This document shows, one piece after another, positions 33,463-42,576 of a DNA stretch of 64,000 bases (its first letter is position 1; every line of letters starts with the position of its first letter). The translations under genes and the position numbers were made by a program. The notes beneath the pieces were generated by a model, which was not told the origin of the DNA, did no database searches, and saw only the letters and a program-made list of their open reading frames with translations. The DNA lies in NCBI GenBank assembly GCA_030692565.1, contig JAUYAO010000056.1, positions 1 through 64,000 on the forward strand, read 5' to 3'. The stretch comes from Nitrospira sp. Its GTDB lineage: Bacteria; Nitrospirota; Nitrospiria; Nitrospirales; Nitrospiraceae.

Positions 33463-33942
33463 ATGGGAGACAGATTGTTTTCCTCCATTCTAGTGCCGGT
33501 GGATTTTTCGCCTTGCTCGGAAGAGGCCTTCCGGGTGGCCTGCGGGTTGGCGCGGCTGTGCGGCGCCGAGGTCCTGGTGGCGCATGTGATTGACACGAGC
33601 GCGCTCAGCGCTTTTAATCGGATGGGGTTGCTTGCGGTGCCGTCTGATGGGACGGCCCAGAAGCGGCGTCTGCGGCATTTTGCCCGGTTGAATGTTCGTC
33701 GATTGCTCGATTCCGAGGCGGCAAAGGGGATTGCGATGACTCGGGTCGTGTTAGAGGGCGCGCCGTTTGTGGAGATTGCCAAGACTGCCAGGGTCGAAAA
33801 GGTCGATCTCGTCGTCATGGGCAGCTACGGAGGACGGTCGGGGAGCGTTGATAAGATTTTCTTTGGCAGTACGGCAGAAAAGGTGGTGCGGACAGCAGGA
33901 TGTCCAGTGCTGACGGTGCCGCTGCCGGTGAAGCCGCGATGA
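33463..33942 (+). CDS. Universal stress protein (single domain)
   Basis: 159 aa from the ATG at 33463 (MGDRLFSSILVPVDFSPCSE). GAGAGG upstream is the RBS; an open frame reaching back to 33334 crosses the sigma-54 promoter and is unlikely. The Usp ATP motif is DLVVMGSYGGRSGSVDKIFFGS. First gene of the plus-strand operon; the cupredoxin gene follows 34 bp later. Confidence 0.9.
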   Translation: MGDRLFSSILVPVDFSPCSEEAFRVACGLARLCGAEVLVAHVIDTSALSAFNRMGLLAVPSDGTAQKRRLRHFARLNVRRLLDSEAAKGIAMTRVVLEGAPFVEIAKTARVEKVDLVVMGSYGGRSGSVDKIFFGSTAEKVVRTAGCPVLTVPLPVKPR

Positions 33943-33976
33943 TCACTATAATCTGCAATCAAGGAGGCCTGGCACG

Positions 33977-34405
33977 ATGAGAACGCAGAGAGGGCGGATG
34001 TGGGGATGGGCGACCGTGGTGAGCATGACCTGGGCTTTATGGAGCGGGGCGGAGCTTCCGCTCTGGTCGCAGGCTGAACAGGTCGTGGACGTCACGATTA
34101 AGGATTTCAAGTTTATGACCAAGCAAACCACGCTTCGGCTGGGTGTGGCGACGGTGATCAGGATTAAGAACGAGGATACGGAGCGCCACGATTTCGGTTC
34201 AACCATGTTTGAAGGGATTCCGACGCAGGTGGAGAAGGACGGCGTGATTGTCTATGGACGAGGGGTCGGGGGGGTCTTCCTCGATGCCAAACGGGATGCG
34301 GCATTGCGGTTCAATATGTCCCGTCCTGGCCGTCACGAATTTCGCTGCTCAATCCATCCGAATATGAACGGGGAGCTTCTGCTCTTGAACGTGGAGGCCG
34401 TGTGA
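33977..34405 (+). CDS. Cupredoxin-like exported protein
   Basis: 142 aa. A signal peptide (about 1-32, ending LWSQAEQ) precedes a beta-sandwich. Copper-ligand pattern: His in ERHDFGS, then C and H in GRHEFRCSIHPNMNGE, with Met. Plastocyanin-type electron carrier, periplasmic. It could accept electrons from an inner-membrane complex. Lies in an operon between two USP genes; its stop overlaps the GTG start of the next gene (GTGA). Confidence 0.82.
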   Translation: MRTQRGRMWGWATVVSMTWALWSGAELPLWSQAEQVVDVTIKDFKFMTKQTTLRLGVATVIRIKNEDTERHDFGSTMFEGIPTQVEKDGVIVYGRGVGGVFLDAKRDAALRFNMSRPGRHEFRCSIHPNMNGELLLLNVEAV

Positions 34406-35361
34406 GCGGAGAGACCGACAGACCACGCATTCTTCTGGCAACCGATTTTTCCAAATGGGCCCTGCGGGCGGAGGAATACGCCTGTTGCCTGGCCGCGACA
34501 TGGCGGGCCACGCTGACCGTCCTCACGGTGCTGGAGTTCCCGCCCGGCATGAATCCGGAGTATCCCGTCAACCAGGTCTATCTCGGCGAGCTCATGAAAG
34601 CAGGGGCAAAGCAGTTGGTGGATTTGAAGGCGCGGGCCTCGGCTCGCGGGATTTCTTTGCATACACGGATCGCCACAGGAATTCCTTGTGACGAGGTGTT
34701 GGCGGCCGTGAAGGCGGAGGATTCGGATCTGGTGGTCGTCGGCACGAAAGGCAAGTCCGGTCTGGCGCATGTGCTGCTCGGAAGCACCGCAGAACGAGTC
34801 ATTCGCACGGCGCCCTATCCGGTGCTCACCGTGCGTATGGATTCGGATGAGGTGTCTTCAGCGGAGGCGGGTCCGTGTGGGGGAATCAGTCTCAATCGAA
34901 TTCTGGTCCCGGTCGATTTCTCAGATTGTTCCCTGGAAGCCGTGGAGTACGCCGCACTCATGGCTCAACGGCATAGCGCATCTCTGACGCTGTTGCATGT
35001 GCTGGAACCTGTCTCCTACGGCTTGGATTTCACGCTCTTGCATAGCGGCAAGCGGGAGGAGATGCGGGAGCGGTTGACGGCTCGATTGGGTGATATGACG
35101 CGGGCGCTGGCCGATGCCAAGATTCAAGCCGATTCGCAGGTGCGTGGGGGAACCCCGTTTGAATCGATTCTCGACAGTGCCAGGACTATTCCGGCCGATC
35201 TGATTGTCATGGGAACGCATGGGCGTCGCGGGTTGTCCCATGCACTGAGCGGGAGTGTGGCGGAGGCGGTGCTACGCCAGTCTCGTTGCCCGGTGCTCAC
35301 CGTCCGCAGCCCGAAATATGCCTCGGGGCATCGCCGGGTGTTACCCGGAATGACCACATAA
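34402..35361 (+). CDS. Tandem universal stress protein
   Basis: 319 aa starting at a GTG that overlaps the cupredoxin stop. Two Usp domains (about 8-150 and 165-300) both keep the nucleotide motif: LVVVGTKGKSGLAHVLLGS and LIVMGTHGRRGLSHALSGS. A short acidic/Gly linker joins the domains. Cytoplasmic. The third gene of the sigma-54-type plus operon. Confidence 0.92.
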   Translation: MSGETDRPRILLATDFSKWALRAEEYACCLAATWRATLTVLTVLEFPPGMNPEYPVNQVYLGELMKAGAKQLVDLKARASARGISLHTRIATGIPCDEVLAAVKAEDSDLVVVGTKGKSGLAHVLLGSTAERVIRTAPYPVLTVRMDSDEVSSAEAGPCGGISLNRILVPVDFSDCSLEAVEYAALMAQRHSASLTLLHVLEPVSYGLDFTLLHSGKREEMRERLTARLGDMTRALADAKIQADSQVRGGTPFESILDSARTIPADLIVMGTHGRRGLSHALSGSVAEAVLRQSRCPVLTVRSPKYASGHRRVLPGMTT

Positions 35362-35391
35362 GTGTCCAGTCTTTTACCAGGGGGGGCTATT

Positions 35392-35607
35392 ATGGCGACC
35401 GTGATCCGAAAGCGAAAGAATCCACCGGCCAGCCGGCCGTCACGCACGGCCAATCCGATCGAATTGCCCGATGGCATGAGGGATCGTATCGCCGCGAAGG
35501 CGTATGAATTATGGCATGAGCGGGGTCGTCAAGAAGGCCGGGATCTCGAAGATTGGCTCGATGCGGAGGCGATCGTGATGGAAGAGATTCATGAAGCTCG
35601 CGAATGA
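35392..35607 (+). CDS. DUF2934-family small protein
   Basis: 71 aa from the ATG at 35392 behind a G-rich RBS (AGGGGGG). The C-terminal 45 residues have the DUF2934 pattern (RIAAKAYELWHERGRQEGRD, LEDWLDAEAIV). The N-terminus is basic. Function unknown. It overlaps the next gene by 17 bp and sits between the USP and formate dehydrogenase genes. Confidence 0.8.
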   Translation: MATVIRKRKNPPASRPSRTANPIELPDGMRDRIAAKAYELWHERGRQEGRDLEDWLDAEAIVMEEIHEARE

Positions 35608-36994
35608 ATCAACGGCCGGTGTGTGGGCGCCGTTGCCGCCGGGGCTGGATGGCCTGGTGGATCGGTTGGAGGCGCTGTCCCTCGGTCCGATGTTTGCGGC
35701 GGAACGGGATCGTGCCTTGCGCCAGGCGTTACGTCCGTATTTTGAGTTTGCCGGGAACGCCCCGCTTCCCCCGTTTGCTCAGGAGGTCGATCTCGCAACG
35801 TTCACGATCTATGCGGACTACTATCCCCAGGACGGACAGCTGACCCTGATCGAGCAGTTGCGCGATGTGGTGACTGAGCATATTCCTGAGGAAGAGCGGG
35901 CCTGGATGGATCCGCTCAAACACTCGTATCTGGACCTGGTCGAAATCGTACCCGCCGGCGACGCGACGGGGAAATGGGCCTGCCGGTCTTTGGGAAACGG
36001 CCGTCTTTATCAGGTGCAAGGCGGTGAGTTTAGCCTGGGGGCGCAGGCCGGTCAGGTGTTGTTGACGCGATTCGTGCAACAGCCCGGTGACCCTGAAACG
36101 AACGAGGTCGTACTCGGCGGGAGTGCGCTGCTGCTTTCTCCTGAGGAAGGCCGAACGTTGTACGACGCTGTCTGCGCATTGCGTCGCCAACGGGAAATCA
36201 ATGCCGGGTCTTTCGAGCTCGGCGACTGGCATGAGTTTGCCAAGCGATTCGGATATGAGTTGCTCTGGGTCTATTCGCAGATGCGTCTGCGAGCGCTCTA
36301 CCAGGTCGTGGCCGGAATCCGGTACTGTCATCCCGATGGGCAGCCGTATCTCTATTCGTTTGCGCTCTACGAGCATCGGGAATTCAAATTTCTTCGTGAG
36401 ACCTTGGCCGGAATGAGTGGTCTGGATCCTGATCCGGCGACTGTTCACACATCAGGCGGATCGGGCGCACGCATGCGGTGGGTGCAACATGGATCGGTTG
36501 AGGCGGGCAATCCGGCGGTCGTCACTCGTCTCACGTTGACGTCTACTCAACTGTGGGTGGAAACCGACTCGCGTGAACGGCTGGATACTCTGAAGCACCA
36601 GTTGGCGTCGGCCTTAGGTTTTTCGCTCCATTTCCTGGGAGAAGCGACCGTCCCTCCGCCACACCTGTTGAGTGAGGAAGAACTCGATGCCGAACAGCCG
36701 GTACGAGTCATCGTGACTCAGGAGCAGGATGCGACGTTGTTGCAAGCGTTTTTGGAGACCGCCTATCTGGATTGGACCGATCGGGAAGCGCCGGTGCTGG
36801 GGGGCAAAACGCCGCGCCATGCCGCCACGACGCAGGACGGACGTGAACAGGTGGCCCGGTTGCTCGATGAGATGGAACAGAACGATTTCGGCTGGTCCCG
36901 TATCGGCCGACCGGCATTTGACTATAACGTGCTCCGCGGGCATGTTGGCATCGATGAGGTACGCCGTGAAGACGCTCCCGCCGAACGCGCTTGA
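35591..36994 (+). CDS. Unknown 467-aa protein ahead of formate dehydrogenase
   Basis: No signal peptide or membrane segment; probably cytoplasmic. The N-terminal about 370 residues are not recognised (contains PYFEFAGNAPLPPFAQEVDL and YEHREFKFLRETLAGM). The C-terminal part (about 385-460: AYLDWTDREAPVLGGKTPRH then GREQVARLLDEMEQND) resembles the short helical tail found on SEC-C/MbcA-Xre-type proteins. Position directly before fdsG (overlap about 29-41 bp) suggests an assembly or regulatory partner of the formate enzyme. It is not FdhD or a known maturase. Confidence 0.72.
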   Translation: MKLANESTAGVWAPLPPGLDGLVDRLEALSLGPMFAAERDRALRQALRPYFEFAGNAPLPPFAQEVDLATFTIYADYYPQDGQLTLIEQLRDVVTEHIPEEERAWMDPLKHSYLDLVEIVPAGDATGKWACRSLGNGRLYQVQGGEFSLGAQAGQVLLTRFVQQPGDPETNEVVLGGSALLLSPEEGRTLYDAVCALRRQREINAGSFELGDWHEFAKRFGYELLWVYSQMRLRALYQVVAGIRYCHPDGQPYLYSFALYEHREFKFLRETLAGMSGLDPDPATVHTSGGSGARMRWVQHGSVEAGNPAVVTRLTLTSTQLWVETDSRERLDTLKHQLASALGFSLHFLGEATVPPPHLLSEEELDAEQPVRVIVTQEQDATLLQAFLETAYLDWTDREAPVLGGKTPRHAATTQDGREQVARLLDEMEQNDFGWSRIGRPAFDYNVLRGHVGIDEVRREDAPAERA

Positions 36995-37436
36995 TGACCT
37001 CCTGACCCGTGCACGCCCGGCCGAGGGCGCGTCCCCGAACATCCTTCGCGTACTCCATGCTATCCACGATGTGTGCGGATTTATCGATCCAGGACTTATC
37101 CCGGCTATCGCTCGCTCGCAAGGGGGCACCGAGGCCGAGGTGGCCGGTGTGTTGTCCTACTATCCTTCGCTGAATACTCAGCCGGTCGGGCGACATCGAG
37201 TTCAGGTATGCCTTGGCGAGTCCTGCCTTGCCAATCGATGCGATCGAGTGGTGGAGGTGATTCAGTCAAAGCTGGGGATCGATTTGGGCCAGACGACGTC
37301 CGATAGCCGGTTCACGCTTGAGCCGGTGTCCTGTGTCGGCAATTGTGCGGTGTCGCCGAGCGTGCGAATCGACGGAGAACTACACGGGCGGGTCCGGCCT
37401 AGCGATGTCCCTGGCCTTCTGGATCGTTATCGATGA
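36966..37436 (+). CDS. fdsG: Formate dehydrogenase gamma subunit (NuoE-like, 2Fe-2S)
   Basis: 156 aa from a GTG at 36966 (MKTLPPNALDD) with GAGG 6 nt upstream; an ATG at 36954 is also possible. NuoE/HoxE-like: a thioredoxin-like 2Fe-2S domain with CLGESC early and CVGNCAVSP late. It passes electrons to the NAD-binding subunit in soluble NAD-dependent formate dehydrogenases. It overlaps the unknown gene upstream and the fdsB ATG downstream (ATGA). Confidence 0.88.
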   Translation: MKTLPPNALDDLLTRARPAEGASPNILRVLHAIHDVCGFIDPGLIPAIARSQGGTEAEVAGVLSYYPSLNTQPVGRHRVQVCLGESCLANRCDRVVEVIQSKLGIDLGQTTSDSRFTLEPVSCVGNCAVSPSVRIDGELHGRVRPSDVPGLLDRYR

Positions 37437-38926
37437 GCCGCATCAGACTCTACCTTTCCAACGACACCTCATCTTGTGCGGCCGGAGCGGAACGCCTCGC
37501 CGAGGCTTGGCGTTCACGGTCCGACGTTGAGCTAGTCCGAACGTCTTCCCGCGGCGCGTTCTTTCTTGAGCCGATGGTCGAGCGCGATAGTCCTGATGGG
37601 CGCCTGGCCTGGTGCCAGGTGGCGCCCGCCGATCTTCCCAGGATTCTGGCAGGCGACGGCGGCGTTCCGGTTTCCACTATTCCATTCCTTGCGAAGCAGA
37701 CGAGACATACGTTCGCCTCATTTGGCGTGACCGAGCCCTTGTCGACGGAGGCGTATCAGGCGCATGGCGGTCTTGCCGGTCTTCGTGCCGCGCAGCAGGT
37801 GAGTCCTGCGGCCATTATCCAGGAGATCAAGACGTCTCGATTGCGCGGACGGGGGGGCGCTGCCTTTCCTGTGTGGAAAAAGTGGGAGGTCGCTGCCGCG
37901 ACCACGGCGGACCGCAAGTACGTGGTCGCCAATGCCGATGAGGGCGATGCGGGAACCTACTGTGACCGGATGATCATGGAGGGCGATCCGTTCCGCCTGA
38001 TCGAAGGCATGCTGATTTGCGGGCGGGCCATCGGGGCGCAGGCCGGTTACGTCTACTGCCGACGGGAGTACCCGACCGCCACAGCCGGCTTGCATGCGGC
38101 CATTCGGGCGGCGGAGGCCGCCGGGTGGCTGGAAATTGACGGGCGGCGGTTCTCCATCGCGGTGGTGTCCGGAGCAGGTTCCTATGTGTGCGGCGAAGAA
38201 ACGGCCCTATTGGAATCGCTGGAAGGGCGGCGCGGTGTCGTGCGTGCGCGGCCTCCGCATCCGGCGCAGTCCGGTCTCTACGGCCGGCCGACGATTGTCA
38301 GTAACGTCCTCACCTTTGCCACGATCCCGAATATCCTCGCGCGGGGTGGAGCCTGGCATGCGTCGATGGGAACAGAGGGTTCGCGCGGCACCGCAGTCCT
38401 TCAACTCGGCGGACGGGTGAAGCAGCCGGGACTCATTGAGATTCCGTTCGGTCTCACGCTCCGTGAGGTGCTCGATCAATTCGGACAGGGAATGGCAGAT
38501 GGCGCGCGCCTGAAGGCCGTGCAGGTCGGAGGACCGCTCGGCAGCCTATTTGCGGACGCGCAGTTGGATATTCCGATCTGTTTCGATGCGTTTGCCAAGG
38601 CGGATGCGATTCTCGGTCATGGCGGTATCGTCGTGTTCGATGACGAGACCGATATGTTGGAGCTCTCCCGGCATCTGATGGCCTTTGTGGCGGATGAGTC
38701 CTGCGGGAAATGCGTGCCTTGCCGTATCGGATCTCTGCGGGCGCGCGAGATCCTTGAAACGGTTCAAGCGGGGCAGGCGACGGAGGCGGATTTGGCCCTG
38801 CTGACTGAGCTGGGCGATACGATGAAGGCAACCAGCTTGTGCGGACTGGGATCGCGAGCTCCCTATCCGGTGCTGTCGGCCTTAGAGCAATTTCCCGTGG
38901 ATTTTCGCAGCCGGGTGCGATCATGA
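37433..38926 (+). CDS. fdsB: Formate dehydrogenase beta subunit (NuoF-like, NAD/FMN)
   Basis: 497 aa. The N-terminus (about 1-90) is thioredoxin-like, as in FdsB/HoxF. NAD/FMN motifs: GRGGAAFPVWKKW, NADEGDAGTYCDRM and YVCGEETALLESLEGRRG. 4Fe-4S ligands C424, C427, C430 (SCGKCVPCRIGS) and C470. It reduces NAD+ with electrons from formate. Coupled to fdsG (ATGA) and to fdsA (ATGA). Confidence 0.93.
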   Translation: MSRIRLYLSNDTSSCAAGAERLAEAWRSRSDVELVRTSSRGAFFLEPMVERDSPDGRLAWCQVAPADLPRILAGDGGVPVSTIPFLAKQTRHTFASFGVTEPLSTEAYQAHGGLAGLRAAQQVSPAAIIQEIKTSRLRGRGGAAFPVWKKWEVAAATTADRKYVVANADEGDAGTYCDRMIMEGDPFRLIEGMLICGRAIGAQAGYVYCRREYPTATAGLHAAIRAAEAAGWLEIDGRRFSIAVVSGAGSYVCGEETALLESLEGRRGVVRARPPHPAQSGLYGRPTIVSNVLTFATIPNILARGGAWHASMGTEGSRGTAVLQLGGRVKQPGLIEIPFGLTLREVLDQFGQGMADGARLKAVQVGGPLGSLFADAQLDIPICFDAFAKADAILGHGGIVVFDDETDMLELSRHLMAFVADESCGKCVPCRIGSLRAREILETVQAGQATEADLALLTELGDTMKATSLCGLGSRAPYPVLSALEQFPVDFRSRVRS

Positions 38927-41676
38927 GTGATTCAATATTGATGACGATCGACGGCTCGCCGGTGACGGCGCATGCAGTCGATACGGTATTCACCGCTGCC
39001 AAGCGGGCGGGCTTGACGATCCCCGGCCTCTGCACCTCTGACCATCTTGCGCCATTCGGGTCGTGTCGGCTCTGTGTCTGTGAAGTGGAAGGACAGAAAG
39101 GGACGCCGGCCTCCTGCACGATGCCTGTACAGGCCGGTATGGCGGTGCATACGCAGACCGACCGGCTGGTTCGGCTGCGACGGAACGTGACGGAACTCTT
39201 GCTGTCAGAGCAGCCGACAGATGGGACGTTGCCTGCCGTGCTCCAAGAATTGGCGCGGTCGGTGGGCCTCGACCATGTTCGGTACCGCCAGCCGACTGTC
39301 CGGGATCAAGTACGGGACAGCTCGAATCCGTTTTTTACCTTTGATAATGCCAGATGTATTTCCTGCGCGCGCTGCGTGCGGGCGTGCGACGAGATCCAAG
39401 GGACGTTCGCCCTCACGATGGTGGGGAGGGGATTCGGTGCCAGGCCGATGGCCGGCGCGGCTTTCTACGGGGACGCTTCCACGGGGTTTGCTACCTCAAA
39501 TTGCGTGTCCTGCGGGGCTTGCGTGAAGGAATGTCCGACCGGTGCTCTGGTCGAGAAGACCGTACAGCAGCATGGTCACCCAACGGAGACTGTCCGCACG
39601 ACCTGCGCCTATTGCGGTGTGGGCTGCATTTTCGACGCCGGTCTTCGGGACGGGCGGGTGGTGACGATGGTGCCGGCCGATGACGGACCCTCCAATCACG
39701 GTCATGCCTGTATGAAGGGGCGATTCGGCTGGACCTATATCTATGCAGAGGACCGGCTGAAGACGCCGATGTTGCGCACTGGAAACACCTGGCAGTCTAT
39801 CTCCTGGGAAGCGGCCCTCGACCGTGTGGCTGACGAGTTCACCAGAATCAAGAAGGAGTTCGGTTCTGATGCGCTGGCGGCTATCTCTTCCAGCCGGGGG
39901 ACGAACGAGGAAAATTATCTCTTCGGGAAATTCATTCGCTGCGTCATGGGGACCAATCACATCGACAACTGCGCGCGGGTCTGCCACAGCGCGACCGTCA
40001 CCGGCATGATGGAGACGCTGGGCGCGTCCGCCGCCACCAACTCGATCCAGGATCTCGATCAGGCCAAGCTCATCATGGTGGTGGGCGCCAACCCGACCGA
40101 ATCGCATCCGGTGGTCGGTGCGAGCATCAAACAGGCGCATCGCCGGGGCGTTCCGCTCATTGTGATTGACCCCCGAAAGACCGAACTGGCTCGGCTGGCG
40201 ACGCTGCACTTGCCGCTCAAGCCCGGAACGAACGTCGCTCTCCTGAACGGCATCGGTCATGTGATCGCGAAAGAGGGCCTGCTCGACGGCGCCTTCATCG
40301 ACGCTCGAACCGATGGCCTCGACGATTGGCTGAAGGCCGTTGAGCCCTGTACCCCGGAAAGAACGGAGCAGATCACCGGCGTGCCGACCGATCTGATTCG
40401 TGAGGCGGCCAGGCGGTATGCGACGAGCGGCGCGTCTTTGTGCGTGCACGGCCTGGGTATGACGGAGCATCGCTGGGGGAGCCACGGTGTGATGGCCTTG
40501 GTGGATCTGGCGCTGGCGACGGGGAATATCGGCCGGCCAGGGACCGGCATCAATCCGCTCCGTGGCCAGAACAATGTGCAAGGCGCGTCGGACGTGGGCT
40601 GCTTGCCGGTGTATTTTGCCGGCTATCAATCGTTGGACGATGTAGAGCTGGGAAGGCTGCATCAGCAGGTCACCGGGCGGCCCTTGCCGACGAAACGCGG
40701 GATGAAGACGCCGGACATGTGGGACGCGGCGTTGGCCGGACGGTTGAAGGGTTTGTGGGTCATCGGCTATGACGTGGCGCAGACCGATCCTAATCTCAAG
40801 AAGGTCCGTGAGGCCTTGAGAAGCATTGAGTTCTTGGTGGTGCAGGATTTGTTCATGAGTGAAACGGCCAAGCTGGCCCATCTCGTCCTGCCCGGCGCCT
40901 CGTTCCTGGAGAAGGACGGCACGTTCACGAACCTGGAACGGCGGATTCAACGCATACGAAAAGCGGTCGATCCGCCTCAGGGTGTCTTGTCGGACTGGCA
41001 GGTCGTCTGTGAAGTATCGACTCGCATGGGCTATCCGATGAGCTATCGGCACCCGTCGGACATCATGGATGAGATCGCGCGGCTGACGCCGATGTTCGCC
41101 GGGGTGTCGTATGACCGGCTGGAGGCGCCGGAAGGGTTGCAGTGGCCGGTTCCTGCGGTCGGGCATGGTGGTACCGCGCTCATGCATCGCGACCGGTTCC
41201 CGAAAGGAAAAGCGCACTTCGTCGGGGTGGACTATCTGCCGCCCGGCGAATCGCCGACGGAGGAGTATCCCTTTACGCTCGTGACCGGACGGATCCTGCA
41301 ACATTACAATTGCGGCGCACAAACGCGGCGGACCGATATTCTCGAGGTCGTGGATGTCGATGTGCTGGAGATGCATCCGGAAGATGCGGCGAGGATGCAG
41401 GTCGGGGGAGGGGATCTGATCCGGCTGGTGAGTCCGAGAGGGGCCGTCCTCTTGCCGGTGGTAGTCAGCGAGCGCGTGCAGCCGGGACAGCTCTTTACCA
41501 GTTTCCATTTTCCCGCCAGCGACGTCAATTCTTTGCTGTCCTCCAGTTCCGATGACCTGTCGCGTTGTCCGGAATACAAGGTCTCGGTCGTCCGGGTCGA
41601 ACGAGTGGAACGGGAAGAACTCGATGCGGAGGATGAGCGAGAACTGGAAGCCGTCCACGTGAGACTGATTACGTGA
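38923..41676 (+). CDS. fdsA: NAD-dependent formate dehydrogenase alpha subunit (molybdopterin)
   Basis: 917 aa from the ATG at 38923. In order: 2Fe-2S domain with C37, C48, C51, C65; His/Cys domain; two 4Fe-4S ferredoxin clusters (C145-C155 and C194-C204); bis-MGD entry motif TTCAYCGVGCIFDAG; catalytic Cys354 in NCARVCHSATVTGM (TGC, not selenocysteine); then Mo-cofactor-binding domains and a C-terminal MopB domain. It oxidises formate to CO2; the Fds complex is cytoplasmic. The gene overlaps fdsB and the transporter gene. Confidence 0.94.
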   Translation: MSDSILMTIDGSPVTAHAVDTVFTAAKRAGLTIPGLCTSDHLAPFGSCRLCVCEVEGQKGTPASCTMPVQAGMAVHTQTDRLVRLRRNVTELLLSEQPTDGTLPAVLQELARSVGLDHVRYRQPTVRDQVRDSSNPFFTFDNARCISCARCVRACDEIQGTFALTMVGRGFGARPMAGAAFYGDASTGFATSNCVSCGACVKECPTGALVEKTVQQHGHPTETVRTTCAYCGVGCIFDAGLRDGRVVTMVPADDGPSNHGHACMKGRFGWTYIYAEDRLKTPMLRTGNTWQSISWEAALDRVADEFTRIKKEFGSDALAAISSSRGTNEENYLFGKFIRCVMGTNHIDNCARVCHSATVTGMMETLGASAATNSIQDLDQAKLIMVVGANPTESHPVVGASIKQAHRRGVPLIVIDPRKTELARLATLHLPLKPGTNVALLNGIGHVIAKEGLLDGAFIDARTDGLDDWLKAVEPCTPERTEQITGVPTDLIREAARRYATSGASLCVHGLGMTEHRWGSHGVMALVDLALATGNIGRPGTGINPLRGQNNVQGASDVGCLPVYFAGYQSLDDVELGRLHQQVTGRPLPTKRGMKTPDMWDAALAGRLKGLWVIGYDVAQTDPNLKKVREALRSIEFLVVQDLFMSETAKLAHLVLPGASFLEKDGTFTNLERRIQRIRKAVDPPQGVLSDWQVVCEVSTRMGYPMSYRHPSDIMDEIARLTPMFAGVSYDRLEAPEGLQWPVPAVGHGGTALMHRDRFPKGKAHFVGVDYLPPGESPTEEYPFTLVTGRILQHYNCGAQTRRTDILEVVDVDVLEMHPEDAARMQVGGGDLIRLVSPRGAVLLPVVVSERVQPGQLFTSFHFPASDVNSLLSSSSDDLSRCPEYKVSVVRVERVEREELDAEDERELEAVHVRLIT

Positions 41677-42533
41677 ACGCGCCGCTGCCCACGTCTCCCT
41701 CAACCATTGTGCCCATGCCAGACGCCTACGCTCCGGCGGAGGTGGCGAAGCGGGTCCGCGATGTCGGGGGGAAGAAGGCGACCGCTCCGGCAGTCACCCT
41801 GTTGGCCCTTGCGGTTCTTGCCGGAGCCTTCATTGCGCTCGGCGCACTGTTCTATGTCGTGACGGTGACAGCCGGGCCTGGCCAAACGAGCCATTTCGGA
41901 TTCACGAGGCTGATTGGCGGGGCGGCGTTCAGTCTCGGGTTGATTCTCGTGGTGGTCGGCGGGGCGGAATTGTTTACCGGCAATAATTTGATGGCGATGG
42001 CCTGGGCCGCCGGGCGCGTGACGGGTGTGCAAGTGTTGCGCAACTGGGGATTGGTCTATCTTGGAAATCTGGCGGGCGCCATCGGGACGGTCGCGCTGGT
42101 GTTGTTGGCCGGGATTCCTCAACTGGGTGATGGCGTCGTCGGCGAGACGATGATCCGGATTGCGCGCGCAAAAGTCACGCTCGATCCCGTGTCGGCGCTG
42201 GCGCGAGGGGTGCTCTGCAATGTGCTCGTCTGCCTGGCGGTCTGGCTCTGTATGGCGGCGAGAAGTGTAACGGATAAGATCCTGGCGATCGTCTTTCCGA
42301 TCAGTGCGTTTGTCGCCTGCGGGTTCGAACATTCCGTGGCCAATATGTTCTTCCTTCCTTTGGGGATCGCGTTGACGGCTTCGGGGGGCGACCCGATCGC
42401 CTGGACAGGGGCCTGGGTCAATCTTGCGGTCGTCACCATCGGCAATGTGATCGGCGGAACAGGGCTCGTAGCCTTGGTCTACTGGTTCGTGTATCTTCGC
42501 GGGGACGGCATGAGTCCCGAGGCCAGGGGGTAG
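41673..42533 (+). CDS. focA: Formate/nitrite transporter (FocA-type)
   Basis: 286 aa, GTG start overlapping the fdsA stop (GTGA). Six membrane helices follow an N-terminus of about 45 residues. FNT signature regions: LVVVGGAELFTGNNLMAMAW and SAFVACGFEHSVANMFFLPLGI. FNT channels carry formate or nitrite across the membrane. Immediate linkage to fdsGBA argues for formate uptake. The family forms pentamers. Confidence 0.92.
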   Translation: MNAPLPTSPSTIVPMPDAYAPAEVAKRVRDVGGKKATAPAVTLLALAVLAGAFIALGALFYVVTVTAGPGQTSHFGFTRLIGGAAFSLGLILVVVGGAELFTGNNLMAMAWAAGRVTGVQVLRNWGLVYLGNLAGAIGTVALVLLAGIPQLGDGVVGETMIRIARAKVTLDPVSALARGVLCNVLVCLAVWLCMAARSVTDKILAIVFPISAFVACGFEHSVANMFFLPLGIALTASGGDPIAWTGAWVNLAVVTIGNVIGGTGLVALVYWFVYLRGDGMSPEARG

Positions 42534-42576
42534 AGGACGAAGACGGTTCTCCCTACGGAGCGGCGCGCGAGATCCT

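Noticed and set aside
39982-39984. Selenocysteine in formate dehydrogenase
   Set aside because: The catalytic codon is TGC (Cys), not TGA.
39496-41703. 735-codon open frame on the minus strand
   Set aside because: Entirely antisense to fdsA and focA start; His/Arg/Gln-rich with no domain. The plus-strand formate genes are clear.
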